A stretch of 13,394 bases of DNA, taken from positions 1 through 13,394 of the forward strand of contig JBBJMF010000079.1 of the NCBI GenBank assembly GCA_037719575.1, read 5' to 3'. The position numbers were made by a program, and so were the translations under genes. The notes under the pieces are model-generated. The model did no database searches and was not told the origin of the DNA. It worked only from the letters and a program-made list of their open reading frames with translations. This DNA is from JAWWPG01 sp037719575. GTDB taxonomy: Bacteria; Actinomycetota; Actinomycetes; Propionibacteriales; Nocardioidaceae. Numbering within the stretch: the stretch's first letter is position 1; each line of letters starts with the position of its first letter. Of the stretch, positions 6,898 to 13,394 are shown one piece after another.

Positions 6898-6907
6898 GGG
6901 TCGCACC

Positions 6908-9900
6908 ATGCAGGCGCCATCCAGCCACGTCAGCACCGGCGCCAGTGCCAGCACCAGCGCCAGCGCCGGCAGGAGCGCGAGCGCCGCCGGCAGCGACTCG
7001 GCCGGCGCAACGACGGGCTCTGCGGCCGACCCGGTGCGGTGGACGCTCACGTTCCCCGACGAGCTGCCGGTCTCGGAGCGGCGCGCTGACATCGCGGACG
7101 CGATCAGGGACCACCAGGTGGTGATCGTCGCGGGCGAGACCGGGAGCGGCAAGACCACCCAGCTGCCCAAGATCTGTCTCGAGCTGGGACGCGGGCAGGG
7201 CGGTGCGGTGGTCGGGCACACCCAGCCCCGGCGGATCGCCGCGCGCAGCGTTGCGGAGCGGATCGCCGACGAGCTGGAGACGGTCCTCGGGGACGTCGTC
7301 GGCTACAAGATCAGGTTCACGGACCGCTCCAGCGACAGCACAATCGTCAAGGTGATGACCGACGGCATCCTGCTCGCCGAGATCCAGCGGGACCGGTCGC
7401 TGCGCCGCTACGACACGATCATCATCGACGAGGCGCACGAGCGCAGCCTCAACGTCGACTTCATCCTCGGCTACCTCAAGCAGCTGCTGCCCCGGCGCCC
7501 CGACCTCAAGGTGATCATCACCTCGGCCACCATCGACCCGCAGCGCTTCTCCCGGCACTTCGACGACGCACCAGTCATCGAGGTGTCGGGTCGGATGTAC
7601 CCCGTCGAGGTCCGCTACCGCGAGCCCGTCGACGACCAGCCCGCCGGCATCGTCGACGCCGTCGTCGAGCTGACGCGGGAGGGGCCGGGCGACATCTTGG
7701 TGTTCTTGTCGGGCGAGCGCGAGATCCGCGACGCTGCCGAGGCGCTCGCCGGGCTGAAGGCCGCCCGGGCGACAGACACCCTCGAGGTGCTCCCGCTGTA
7801 CGCCCGGCTGTCGGCCGCCGACCAGCACCGGGTGTTCGCTCCGCACTCGAGGCGGCGTGTCGTGCTGGCGACGAACGTGGCCGAGACCTCGCTGACGGTC
7901 CCCGGCATCCGCTACGTCGTCGACACCGGCCTGGCCAGGGTCTCGCGGTTCAGCTCCCGGACCAAGGTGCAGCGGCTGCCGATCGAGCCGATCTCCCAGG
8001 CGAGCGCCAGCCAGCGAGCCGGCCGCTGCGGTCGGGTCGCGGACGGGATCTGTATCCGGCTCTACACCGAGGAGGACCTGCTCGCCCGAGCAGCCTTCAC
8101 CGACCCGGAGATCCTCCGCACCAACCTGGCCGCGGTCATCTTGCAGATGACGTCGCTGGGGCTCGGTGACGTGGCGCGCTTCCCGTTCGTCGAGCCGCCC
8201 GACACCCGGGCTGTCCAGGCGGGCACCCAGCTGCTGGAGGAGATCGGCGCTCTGGCACCGGCCCTCCCCCAGGGCCGATCCGGGCCCGGGCGGACCGCAG
8301 GTCGTCGTACGGGAAGGTCGACGCTGACCCCCATCGGCCGGCAGCTCGCCCAGCTGCCGATCGACCCCCGACTCGGCCGGATGCTCGTCGAGGCGTCGCG
8401 CCTCGGCAGCCTCCGCGAGGTCATCGTGGTCACCGCGGCGCTGTCGATGCAGGACCCCCGGGAGCGGCCCAGCGACCAGCAGGAGCAGGCCGACCGAATG
8501 CACCGCACGTTCGCCGACCCCGACTCCGACTTCGCGGGCATCCTCAACCTGTGGCGCCATCTCAAGGAGCAGCAGCAGGAGCTGAGCTCGAGCGCCTTCC
8601 GCCGCATGTGCAAGCGCAGCTTCCTCAACTACCTGCGGGTCCGGGAGTGGCAGGACCTCGACGCGCAGCTGCGCCAGGTCGCCCGGCAGCTGGGGTTGTC
8701 GCTCAACTCCACCGCGGCGGCGTCGGAGCCGATCCACAAGGCGCTGCTCGCGGGCCTGCTCTCTCACATCGGGCTGCGGGACGGTGAGCGCCGTGACTAC
8801 CTGGGAGCACGCGGCACCCGGTTCGCGATCTTTCCGGGGTCGGCGCTCTTCAAGAAGCCACCGGAGTTCGTGATGGCGGCCGAGCTCGTCGAGACTGCCC
8901 GGCTCTGGGGCCGGGTCAACGCCCGGCTCGACCCGGCCTGGGTCGAGGAGGTCGGCGCCCATCTGCTGAGGCGCACCTACAGCGAGCCGCACTGGGAGAA
9001 GAACCGAGGTGCCGTCACGGCGCAGGAGTTGGTCACCCTGTACGGCGTGCCGATCGTGGCCGACCGCGCTGTCAACTACGGGCGCATCGACGCGGAGGCC
9101 TCGCGGGACCTGTTCATCCGCCACGCTCTCGTGCAGGGGGAGTGGCGCACGCACCACGCCTTCTTCGCACACAACCAGGCGTTGCTCGAGGACGCGGAGG
9201 ATCTGGAGCATCGCGCTCGCCGGCGAGACATCGTCGTCGACGAGGAGAGCCTCTTCGAGTTCTACGACGAGCGGGTACCGGCACACGTGGTGTCGTCCGC
9301 CCACTTCGACTCCTGGTGGAAGGGTGAGCAGCGCACCAGACCCGACCTGTTGAGCTTCTCGCCCGACATGCTCGTCCACGACACCGCCGCGGCCGTCTCG
9401 GCGGACGACTTCCCCGCGCACTGGCAGCACGGCAACGCGGTGCTGCCCCTCGACTACGCGTTCGAGCCGGGCACGCGAGACGACGGCGTGACTGTCGACA
9501 TCCCGGTCGCGGCCCTGGACACCGTCGAGGCCGACGACTTCACCTGGCCGGTGCCCGGCATGCGGCTCGACCTCGTGGTGGCCCTGCTGCGCTCCCTCCC
9601 GAAACGTCTGCGGGTCGGCTTCGTGCCCGCCCCGAACGTCGCCCGGGCGTTTCTCGCGGCCACGACCCCGGGGGAAGAGCCCCTGCTCGACGCCTTCGAG
9701 CGCTACCTGCTGCGCACCACGGGCCACGTGGTGCCCCGCGATGCCTGGGACCTCGACAAGGTGCCGGACCACCTTCGACTGTCGTTTCGGGTTCGGGACG
9801 GCGACGGGGCGGTCCTCGGCGTCGGCAAGGACCTCGAGGATCTTCGCCGCTCGTTCGTGTCGTCCAACGAGCGGTCGGTCGCATCGGCGGCGAAGTCCCT

Positions 9901-10762
9901 CGAACGCACCGCGATGACCACCTGGGAGCTCAAGGACGTTCCCCGGGAGTTCGCCCAGGTCCGGGCGGGCCACCGCGTGGTGGGGTATCCGGCCCTCGTC
10001 GACGAAGGTTCGTCGGTTGGCCTCAAGGTGTTCGCGACCGCGTCGGTTCAGGCGACGGCCATGCGAGCCGGGGTACGCCGGCTCGGTTGCCTCGCGGTCG
10101 CGTCGCCCGCTGCCGACGTCGTCGCCGAGCTCGACAACCAGGCCACCCTGTCGCTCGGCCTCAACCCGCACGGCAGCACGGCGGCGCTGCTGGCGGACTG
10201 CTGGGCGTGTGCCGTCGACAGCCTGATCGACGACGCCGGCGGACCGCCATGGAACCGCCGTGGCTTCCAGGACCTGGTCGCGCTGCTCGAGGCGGGCGGG
10301 CGAGAACGCACGCGGGAGGTCATCGACGTCACCCGGTCCGCTCTGGTCGCTGCCCACCAGGTGGGCCGCCGGCTCAGCGGCCGTGCCGAGCTCGCCCTGC
10401 TGCCGGCGCTGACGGATCTGGCCGACGAGCGGGCCCGCATGGTCTATCCCGGCTTCGTCACCGACGCCGGACTCGTGGCGCTGCGTCACTACCCACGCTA
10501 CTGCGCGGCGATGGAGGCCCGCCTGGACCGGCTCGCCGGCGATGTCCGCCGGGACGCGGTGCTGATGGCGACCGTGGCCGGTCCGCAGGCGGCGTACCTG
10601 AATCGGCTGGCGGCGCTCCCTCCCGGTGAGCCACCGGACGAGACCCTGCGTTCCGTCCGGTGGATGCTCGAGGAGCTACGGGTGAGTTTGTGGGCTCAGC
10701 ACCTCACCACCGCGCAGCCGGTGTCGGTCCAGCGGATCGAGCGAGCCCTCAGGAAGACCTGA
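6908..10762 (+). CDS. hrpA: ATP-dependent RNA helicase HrpA (DEAH box)
   Basis: A 1284-residue DEAH-box RNA helicase, close to the usual HrpA length of about 1300. HrpA unwinds or remodels RNA using ATP and has been linked in E. coli to mRNA processing and ribosome rescue. Helicase motifs appear in order: motif I GETGSGKTTQ (76-85), motif Ia TQPRRIAARS (105-114), DEAH (174-177), SAT (206-208), motif V ATNVAETSLTVPG (321-333) and motif VI QRAGRCGR (369-376). Winged-helix/HA2 regions cover about 400-560, an OB-like part about 635-720, and the HrpA-specific DUF3418 region most of 710-1284. The C-terminus separates it from the shorter HrpB. The first 45 residues are Ala/Ser/Gly-rich and low in complexity, so the true start could be later, but no better internal start is evident. 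A basic Gly/Arg insert (GRSGPGRTAGRRTGRS, about 456-471) interrupts the HA2 area. It is a single gene, convergent with the MFS gene. Confidence 0.96.
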   Translation: MQAPSSHVSTGASASTSASAGRSASAAGSDSAGATTGSAADPVRWTLTFPDELPVSERRADIADAIRDHQVVIVAGETGSGKTTQLPKICLELGRGQGGAVVGHTQPRRIAARSVAERIADELETVLGDVVGYKIRFTDRSSDSTIVKVMTDGILLAEIQRDRSLRRYDTIIIDEAHERSLNVDFILGYLKQLLPRRPDLKVIITSATIDPQRFSRHFDDAPVIEVSGRMYPVEVRYREPVDDQPAGIVDAVVELTREGPGDILVFLSGEREIRDAAEALAGLKAARATDTLEVLPLYARLSAADQHRVFAPHSRRRVVLATNVAETSLTVPGIRYVVDTGLARVSRFSSRTKVQRLPIEPISQASASQRAGRCGRVADGICIRLYTEEDLLARAAFTDPEILRTNLAAVILQMTSLGLGDVARFPFVEPPDTRAVQAGTQLLEEIGALAPALPQGRSGPGRTAGRRTGRSTLTPIGRQLAQLPIDPRLGRMLVEASRLGSLREVIVVTAALSMQDPRERPSDQQEQADRMHRTFADPDSDFAGILNLWRHLKEQQQELSSSAFRRMCKRSFLNYLRVREWQDLDAQLRQVARQLGLSLNSTAAASEPIHKALLAGLLSHIGLRDGERRDYLGARGTRFAIFPGSALFKKPPEFVMAAELVETARLWGRVNARLDPAWVEEVGAHLLRRTYSEPHWEKNRGAVTAQELVTLYGVPIVADRAVNYGRIDAEASRDLFIRHALVQGEWRTHHAFFAHNQALLEDAEDLEHRARRRDIVVDEESLFEFYDERVPAHVVSSAHFDSWWKGEQRTRPDLLSFSPDMLVHDTAAAVSADDFPAHWQHGNAVLPLDYAFEPGTRDDGVTVDIPVAALDTVEADDFTWPVPGMRLDLVVALLRSLPKRLRVGFVPAPNVARAFLAATTPGEEPLLDAFERYLLRTTGHVVPRDAWDLDKVPDHLRLSFRVRDGDGAVLGVGKDLEDLRRSFVSSNERSVASAAKSLERTAMTTWELKDVPREFAQVRAGHRVVGYPALVDEGSSVGLKVFATASVQATAMRAGVRRLGCLAVASPAADVVAELDNQATLSLGLNPHGSTAALLADCWACAVDSLIDDAGGPPWNRRGFQDLVALLEAGGRERTREVIDVTRSALVAAHQVGRRLSGRAELALLPALTDLADERARMVYPGFVTDAGLVALRHYPRYCAAMEARLDRLAGDVRRDAVLMATVAGPQAAYLNRLAALPPGEPPDETLRSVRWMLEELRVSLWAQHLTTAQPVSVQRIERALRKT
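6939..6972 (+). repeat. Degenerate GCCAGN hexamer repeat in the 5' end of hrpA
   Basis: Successive units related to GCCAGY/ACCAGC (GCCAGT, GCCAGC, ACCAGC, GCCAGC, GCCGGC) run in tandem and encode the Ala/Ser-rich start of HrpA. The unit is 6 nt, so gain or loss of copies would keep the frame and only change tail length. Confidence 0.5.
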
Positions 10763-10786
10763 CCGCCAAGGAGGGTTGACGGTCAG
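10759..10786 (+). terminator. Short inverted repeat at the hrpA stop codon
   Basis: CTGACCG (10759-10765) and CGGTCAG (10780-10786) form a perfect 7-bp stem with a 14-nt loop, beginning on the hrpA stop codon. It may assist the stronger hairpin just downstream. No T-run follows. Confidence 0.3.
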
Positions 10787-10795
10787 GCGCCTCCG

Positions 10796-10835
10796 CTGGC
10801 GCGGACCCGCCAGCTCCTGGTCGGGTCCGCACCAG
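10796..10835. terminator. Strong two-way terminator hairpin between hrpA and the MFS gene
   Basis: GCGGACCCG (10801-10809) pairs perfectly with CGGGTCCGC (10822-10830) around a 12-nt loop. After one mismatch (C10800/A10831), CTGG (10796-10799) pairs with CCAG (10832-10835), giving a 14-bp stem with one mismatch. It sits in the 79-bp gap between the convergent stops at 10762 and 10842, so it can serve both strands. There is no T-run on either side. Confidence 0.65.
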
Positions 10836-10841
10836 GCGTGC

Positions 10842-12410
10842 TCACGTCACGGGCGCGCCGGGCACTCCATCCGTCGCCAGCTCCTCATGACTGACCCGCA
10901 TGAACGCGAAGACGATCACGGCGCCGGCCAGGATCATCAGCGCGCCCACCCAGAATGCCACCGTGGAGCCGTGGGTGAAGGCGACGTCCGCCAACCTTTG
11001 CTTGAACTCCTTCTGTTGCGCCGGGGTCGGGTTGCCGCCGCCCGGCTGGGCGGCCACGATCTCGGCGGCCTTGTTCTGCAGCGCCGTGACCGCGACCGTG
11101 CTCAGCACCGACAGCCCCAGCGCGCCGCCGATCTGCTGCATGGCGTTCAGCACCCCCGAGCCGATCCCCGAGTCGCGGTCCCCGACCCCGTGCACCGCGG
11201 TCAGCGTCACAGGCACGAAGACGAAGCCCATCCCGAACGACATCACCAGGATCCAGGGCAGCAGGTCCTTCGCATAGGACGCGTCGACCGCAAGCGTCGC
11301 GGTGTCGTAGCCGATGCGGGAGAAGCCCCAGATGCCGACGGAGGCGATCAGCGCACCGCCGCCGGCGAGCCAGCGTGGGTCGATGCGGTTGATGAGGTTC
11401 GACGCGATGCCCGCGGAGACGACGATGCCGAAGCTGAACGGCAAGAAGGCCAGGCCGGCCCTCAGCGAGCTGTACCCCAGGACGTTCTGCACCAGCTGGC
11501 TGAGGAAGAAGAACATCGCGAACATGCCGGCCGGGATGAGCAGCATCACCGCGAAGCTGGTGGCCCGGGTGCGGTCGGCCAGGATGCGGAACGGCAGCAA
11601 AGGGTCCTTGATCCGGCGCTCGATGACGAGGAAGACGACCAGGAGCACCGCTCCCAGCACCAGTGCTGACACGGTGACCGGATCCGTCCAGGACCGGGCG
11701 GCGCTCTTGTTCACCAGCTCGGCGGCGTGGGTCAGGCCGTAGACGATCGACACCAGACCGAAGGTCCCGCTGAGGGCGCCGCCGAGGTCGAAGCTCCCGC
11801 GGTGGCGGGCGCTCTCCGCCAGCACCAGGGGCGCGGCGATCGCGGCCAGGAGACCGATCGGCACGTTGATCAGGAACGTCCAGCGCCAGGAGTACTCGGT
11901 GAGCCAGCCGCCGAGGATCAGCCCGACGGCAGCGCCGGCGCCCGACATCGCGGCGTACACCGCGAAGGCGCGGTTGCGCGGCTTGCCCGGCGGGAAGTTG
12001 GTGGTGATGAGAGCCAGTGCGGTGGGGCTGGCGATCGCGGCACCGAGGCCCTGCAGCACCCGGGCGGCGATCAGCAGTTCCTTGCTCTGGGCGATGCCGC
12101 CGAGGAGCGAGGCGACCGCGAAGATCGTGACGCCCGCCATGAAGACCTTGCGTCGGCCCAGGATGTCGCCGAGCCGGCCACCGAGCAGCAGCAGGCCGCC
12201 GAACGACAGGGTGTAGCCCGTGATGATCCACGACAGGCTGGCCGGACTGAAGTGGAGGTCGTGCTGGATGTAGGGGATGGCGATGTTCGCGATGGTCGCG
12301 TCGAGCACCACCATGAGCTGGGCGATCGAGATGACCACGAGAGCCAGACCGAGATGGCGACTGCCGGCCGCGGTCTCGTCGGAGGTCGTCTCGTCAACGA
12401 CTGAAGACAT
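10842..12410 (-). CDS. MFS drug-type exporter, DHA2 (EmrB/QacA) family
   Basis: A 522-residue inner-membrane transporter of the DHA2 family of proton-coupled multidrug exporters; the length and hydrophobic pattern fit 14 transmembrane helices. Signature motifs are LDATIANIAIP (36-46, with Asp37 in helix 1), motif A GGRLGDILGRRKVF (77-90), the helix-5 antiporter motif C GAGAAVGLILGGWLTE (157-172) and SWRWTFLINVPIG (174-186). These mark it as an exporter and not an importer; the substrate cannot be read from the sequence. An extracytoplasmic loop near the C-terminus (GGGNPTPAQQKEFKQR) is hydrophilic. The ATG at 12410 is preceded by AGGAAC at about 5 nt. It starts 7 bp after the stop of the TetR gene, so both are almost certainly one transcript under TetR control, with inducing compounds likely to be export substrates. 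Confidence 0.93.
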   Translation of the reverse strand: MSSVVDETTSDETAAGSRHLGLALVVISIAQLMVVLDATIANIAIPYIQHDLHFSPASLSWIITGYTLSFGGLLLLGGRLGDILGRRKVFMAGVTIFAVASLLGGIAQSKELLIAARVLQGLGAAIASPTALALITTNFPPGKPRNRAFAVYAAMSGAGAAVGLILGGWLTEYSWRWTFLINVPIGLLAAIAAPLVLAESARHRGSFDLGGALSGTFGLVSIVYGLTHAAELVNKSAARSWTDPVTVSALVLGAVLLVVFLVIERRIKDPLLPFRILADRTRATSFAVMLLIPAGMFAMFFFLSQLVQNVLGYSSLRAGLAFLPFSFGIVVSAGIASNLINRIDPRWLAGGGALIASVGIWGFSRIGYDTATLAVDASYAKDLLPWILVMSFGMGFVFVPVTLTAVHGVGDRDSGIGSGVLNAMQQIGGALGLSVLSTVAVTALQNKAAEIVAAQPGGGNPTPAQQKEFKQRLADVAFTHGSTVAFWVGALMILAGAVIVFAFMRVSHEELATDGVPGAPVT

Positions 12411-12417
12411 CAGGTTC

Positions 12418-13080
12418 CTAACCTGTCGAGGGGTGGAGGGACGTGCCGCACCCGTAGGTGGCGGCCGGGATGACGATCTCGTCGACGATCCGCGAGACCG
12501 TCTCGTCGTCGACCGGCAGCCGCAGCACGAAGGCCCGGTGCAGGATGACGGCAGCGAGGGTGGAGGTGAGGATCTCGAGGTTGGCGTCGGCTGGGATCTC
12601 GCCGCGCCGTTGGGCCCGCTCGTAGATCTCCCGGGACTGCTGGAGCTTCACCGACAGGAAGCGCTCGTGGAACGCGTCGGCGAACTCCACGTCATGCTGC
12701 AGCGCGGTCATGACGCTGGCCATCACGGCGAGCACCCGCTCGTCGCTGATGCCGCCGTGGTTGCACGCCAGACCGATCAGGTCGCCGCGCAGCGTCCCGG
12801 TGTCGAGGGGCTCGAGCTGGGGTGCCCCCTTGGCCCGCATGAGGGCGTCGACGATCAGCTCCGCCTTGGTGTCCCAGCGGCGGTAGAGGGTGGCCTTCGA
12901 CGCCTTCGCAGCGGTGGCGACCGCGTCCATCGTCAGCCGGTCGTAGCCGGAGCTCGAGAGCAGGTCAAGGGCGGCGTCGAGGATCTCCGCCTCCCGGTCG
13001 CCCTCGACCCGCGGCCGCGAAGTGGACCGGGCGGGGGGCTTGGCAGTCTCTCCGACGGAGTGCCCCGGTCGTGTCGCCAT
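12418..13080 (-). CDS. TetR/AcrR-family repressor of the downstream MFS exporter
   Basis: A 220-residue transcriptional regulator. After a basic, Pro-rich N-terminal tail (about 1-28), residues 30-78 form the TetR DNA-binding domain: AEILDAALDLLSSSGYDRLTMDAVATAAKASKATLYRRWDTKAELI, with the recognition helix in SKATLYRRW. The C-terminal ligand-binding region, beginning with DTGTLRGDLIGLA (about 93-105), resembles the TetR_C_11 type, which usually forms dimers. The ATG at 13080 is chosen over the GTGs at 13092 and 13089, which directly abut the purine-rich AGAGG and leave no spacing for it to serve as a ribosome binding site; the extra residues would be only MVIQ. A perfect palindrome 42 bp upstream is the likely binding site, so the protein should repress itself and the exporter gene, whose start is 7 bp past its stop. 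Confidence 0.93.
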   Translation of the reverse strand: MATRPGHSVGETAKPPARSTSRPRVEGDREAEILDAALDLLSSSGYDRLTMDAVATAAKASKATLYRRWDTKAELIVDALMRAKGAPQLEPLDTGTLRGDLIGLACNHGGISDERVLAVMASVMTALQHDVEFADAFHERFLSVKLQQSREIYERAQRRGEIPADANLEILTSTLAAVILHRAFVLRLPVDDETVSRIVDEIVIPAATYGCGTSLHPSTG

Positions 13081-13121
13081 CTGGATCACCACCCTCTCGC
13101 TCTCTGCCGCACCTCGACGTG

Positions 13122-13148
13122 GATGAAACGAAACCGTTTCGTTTCATC
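13122..13148. promoter_or_regulatory. 27-bp palindromic operator of the tetR-MFS operon
   Basis: GATGAAACGAAAC (13122-13134) and GTTTCGTTTCATC (13136-13148) are perfect inverted repeats around one C. Each arm holds two GAAAC units, so the site is GAAAC twice, C, GTTTC twice, with short flanks. It is A+T-richer than its surroundings, lies 42 bp before the TetR start codon and covers the predicted transcription start. A symmetric site of this size suits one or two TetR dimers. Binding is inferred. Confidence 0.8.
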
Positions 13149-13151
13149 GGC

Positions 13152-13181
13152 AGCGTACGTCGGGTCTTCGGTGCCTCGCAA
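13152..13181 (-). promoter_or_regulatory. Putative promoter of the tetR-MFS operon
   Basis: On the minus strand, TTGCGA (13181-13176) and TACGCT (13157-13152) are 18 nt apart. The start would fall near 13145, inside the palindrome, so bound repressor would block initiation. The arrangement supports both assignments. Confidence 0.4.
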
Positions 13182-13271
13182 ACGCATTCTCGGCGGGTCT
13201 GGTGCGACGTATGTCACCCTCCCCGGAGCAGCCTCCGAGCGAGTGCCGACAATCTGCGGGTGGTTGCCTTC

Positions 13272-13394
13272 TCAGGCGGTGGTCTCGTAGTCCCAGTCAG
13301 TCACAACTGCCCCATCGTGCAGGAAGGGGACCCTGGGGGCTTGCCGGTCGCCCGGTGGTCGGTTAGCGTGCAAGGGTCCACGACGACGTGTCGG
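13272..13394 (-). CDS. Possible C-terminal end of a leftward gene cut by the window edge
   Basis: From the right edge a minus-strand frame stays open for 40 codons and ends with TGA at 13272-13274. The last residues, VPFLHDGAVVTDWDYETTA, look protein-like, and the last 25 codons mostly end in G or C as in the neighbouring genes; the part nearest the edge is less typical. I recognise no family. If real, the stop lies 192 bp before the TetR start on the same strand. It conflicts with the rightward promoter candidate at 13341-13369; at most one is likely to be right. Confidence 0.28.
   Translation of the reverse strand, partial: PTRRRGPLHANRPPGDRQAPRVPFLHDGAVVTDWDYETTA
13341..13369 (+). promoter_or_regulatory. 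Candidate promoter pointing out of the window
   Basis: TTGCCG (13341-13346) and TAGCGT (13364-13369) are 17 nt apart on the plus strand, and no plus-strand gene precedes them. It could serve a rightward gene beyond the edge. It overlaps the possible leftward gene tail. Confidence 0.28.

Noticed and set aside
6352..7221. Long 289-codon version of the MazF-like protein, or an antitoxin encoded in its upstream part
   Set aside because: The upstream part overlaps the hrpA coding region and promoter, and its translation shows neither an antitoxin DNA-binding motif nor another domain.
6422..10489. A 1355-codon open frame on the minus strand opposite hrpA
   Set aside because: hrpA on the plus strand has every expected motif over its full length. 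The antisense translation is rich in Arg, Gly, Val and His without domain pattern, the usual by-product of high G+C coding sequence.
10776..12404. Plus-strand open frames opposite the MFS gene
   Set aside because: They are rich in Arg, Glu, Asp and His and have no domain pattern; the minus-strand transporter has clear DHA2 motifs and a ribosome binding site.
13224..13237. Small hairpin CGGAG-CAGC-CTCCG upstream of the TetR promoter
   Set aside because: The 5-bp stem is too short to stand out in G+C-rich DNA, and no confirmed gene ends just before it.

Overview
The window is strongly G+C-rich, with third codon positions mostly G or C, several GTG starts and long open antisense frames. Together with the gene families present (actinobacterial-type HrpA, a TY-Chap/YbjN-like protein, a CPA1 antiporter fused to a UBP zinc finger, an exporter under TetR control), this points to a high-G+C actinomycete, possibly close to Nocardioides and relatives. 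That placement is an inference from style; there is no rRNA or marker gene here. I see no insertion sequence, integrase, tRNA, CRISPR array or phage gene, so it reads as ordinary chromosome.

Layout: (1) 1-1355, a leftward gene for a secreted C39-like cysteine peptidase with its own terminator hairpin. (2) 1356-1609, a divergent promoter region with a 13-bp palindrome over one -35 box. (3) 1610-4024, a rightward pair: a TY-Chap/YbjN-like chaperone-fold protein, then a PLP-dependent cysteine desulfurase-like protein that seems to lack the desulfurase cysteine. (4) 4025-4439, a poorly coding stretch with one plausible small leftward ORF. (5) 4440-6308, a rightward Na+/H+ antiporter with a C-terminal UBP-type zinc finger. 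(6) 6352-6831, a leftward PemK/MazF-family toxin-like protein without a visible antitoxin, divergent over 76 bp from (7) 6908-10762, the rightward RNA helicase hrpA. (8) A strong hairpin separates hrpA from (9) 10842-13080, a leftward two-gene operon of a TetR regulator followed by a 14-TM drug-type MFS exporter. (10) 13081-13394 holds the operon's promoter and a perfect 27-bp palindromic operator, then possibly the tail of another leftward gene running in from the right edge.

The clearest functional unit is the tetR-MFS operon: regulator first, exporter 7 bp behind it, and a palindrome over the likely transcription start, which predicts a self-repressed, inducer-responsive efflux system. The mazF-like and hrpA genes share a short divergent promoter and both act on RNA, so co-regulation is possible but not shown. 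The TY-Chap gene and the C39-like peptidase gene are also divergent.

I do not find a convincing undescribed multi-gene system. The more unusual items are the antiporter-UBP fusion, the desulfurase-like enzyme without its cysteine, the lone MazF-like protein, and the TY-Chap/peptidase pair.
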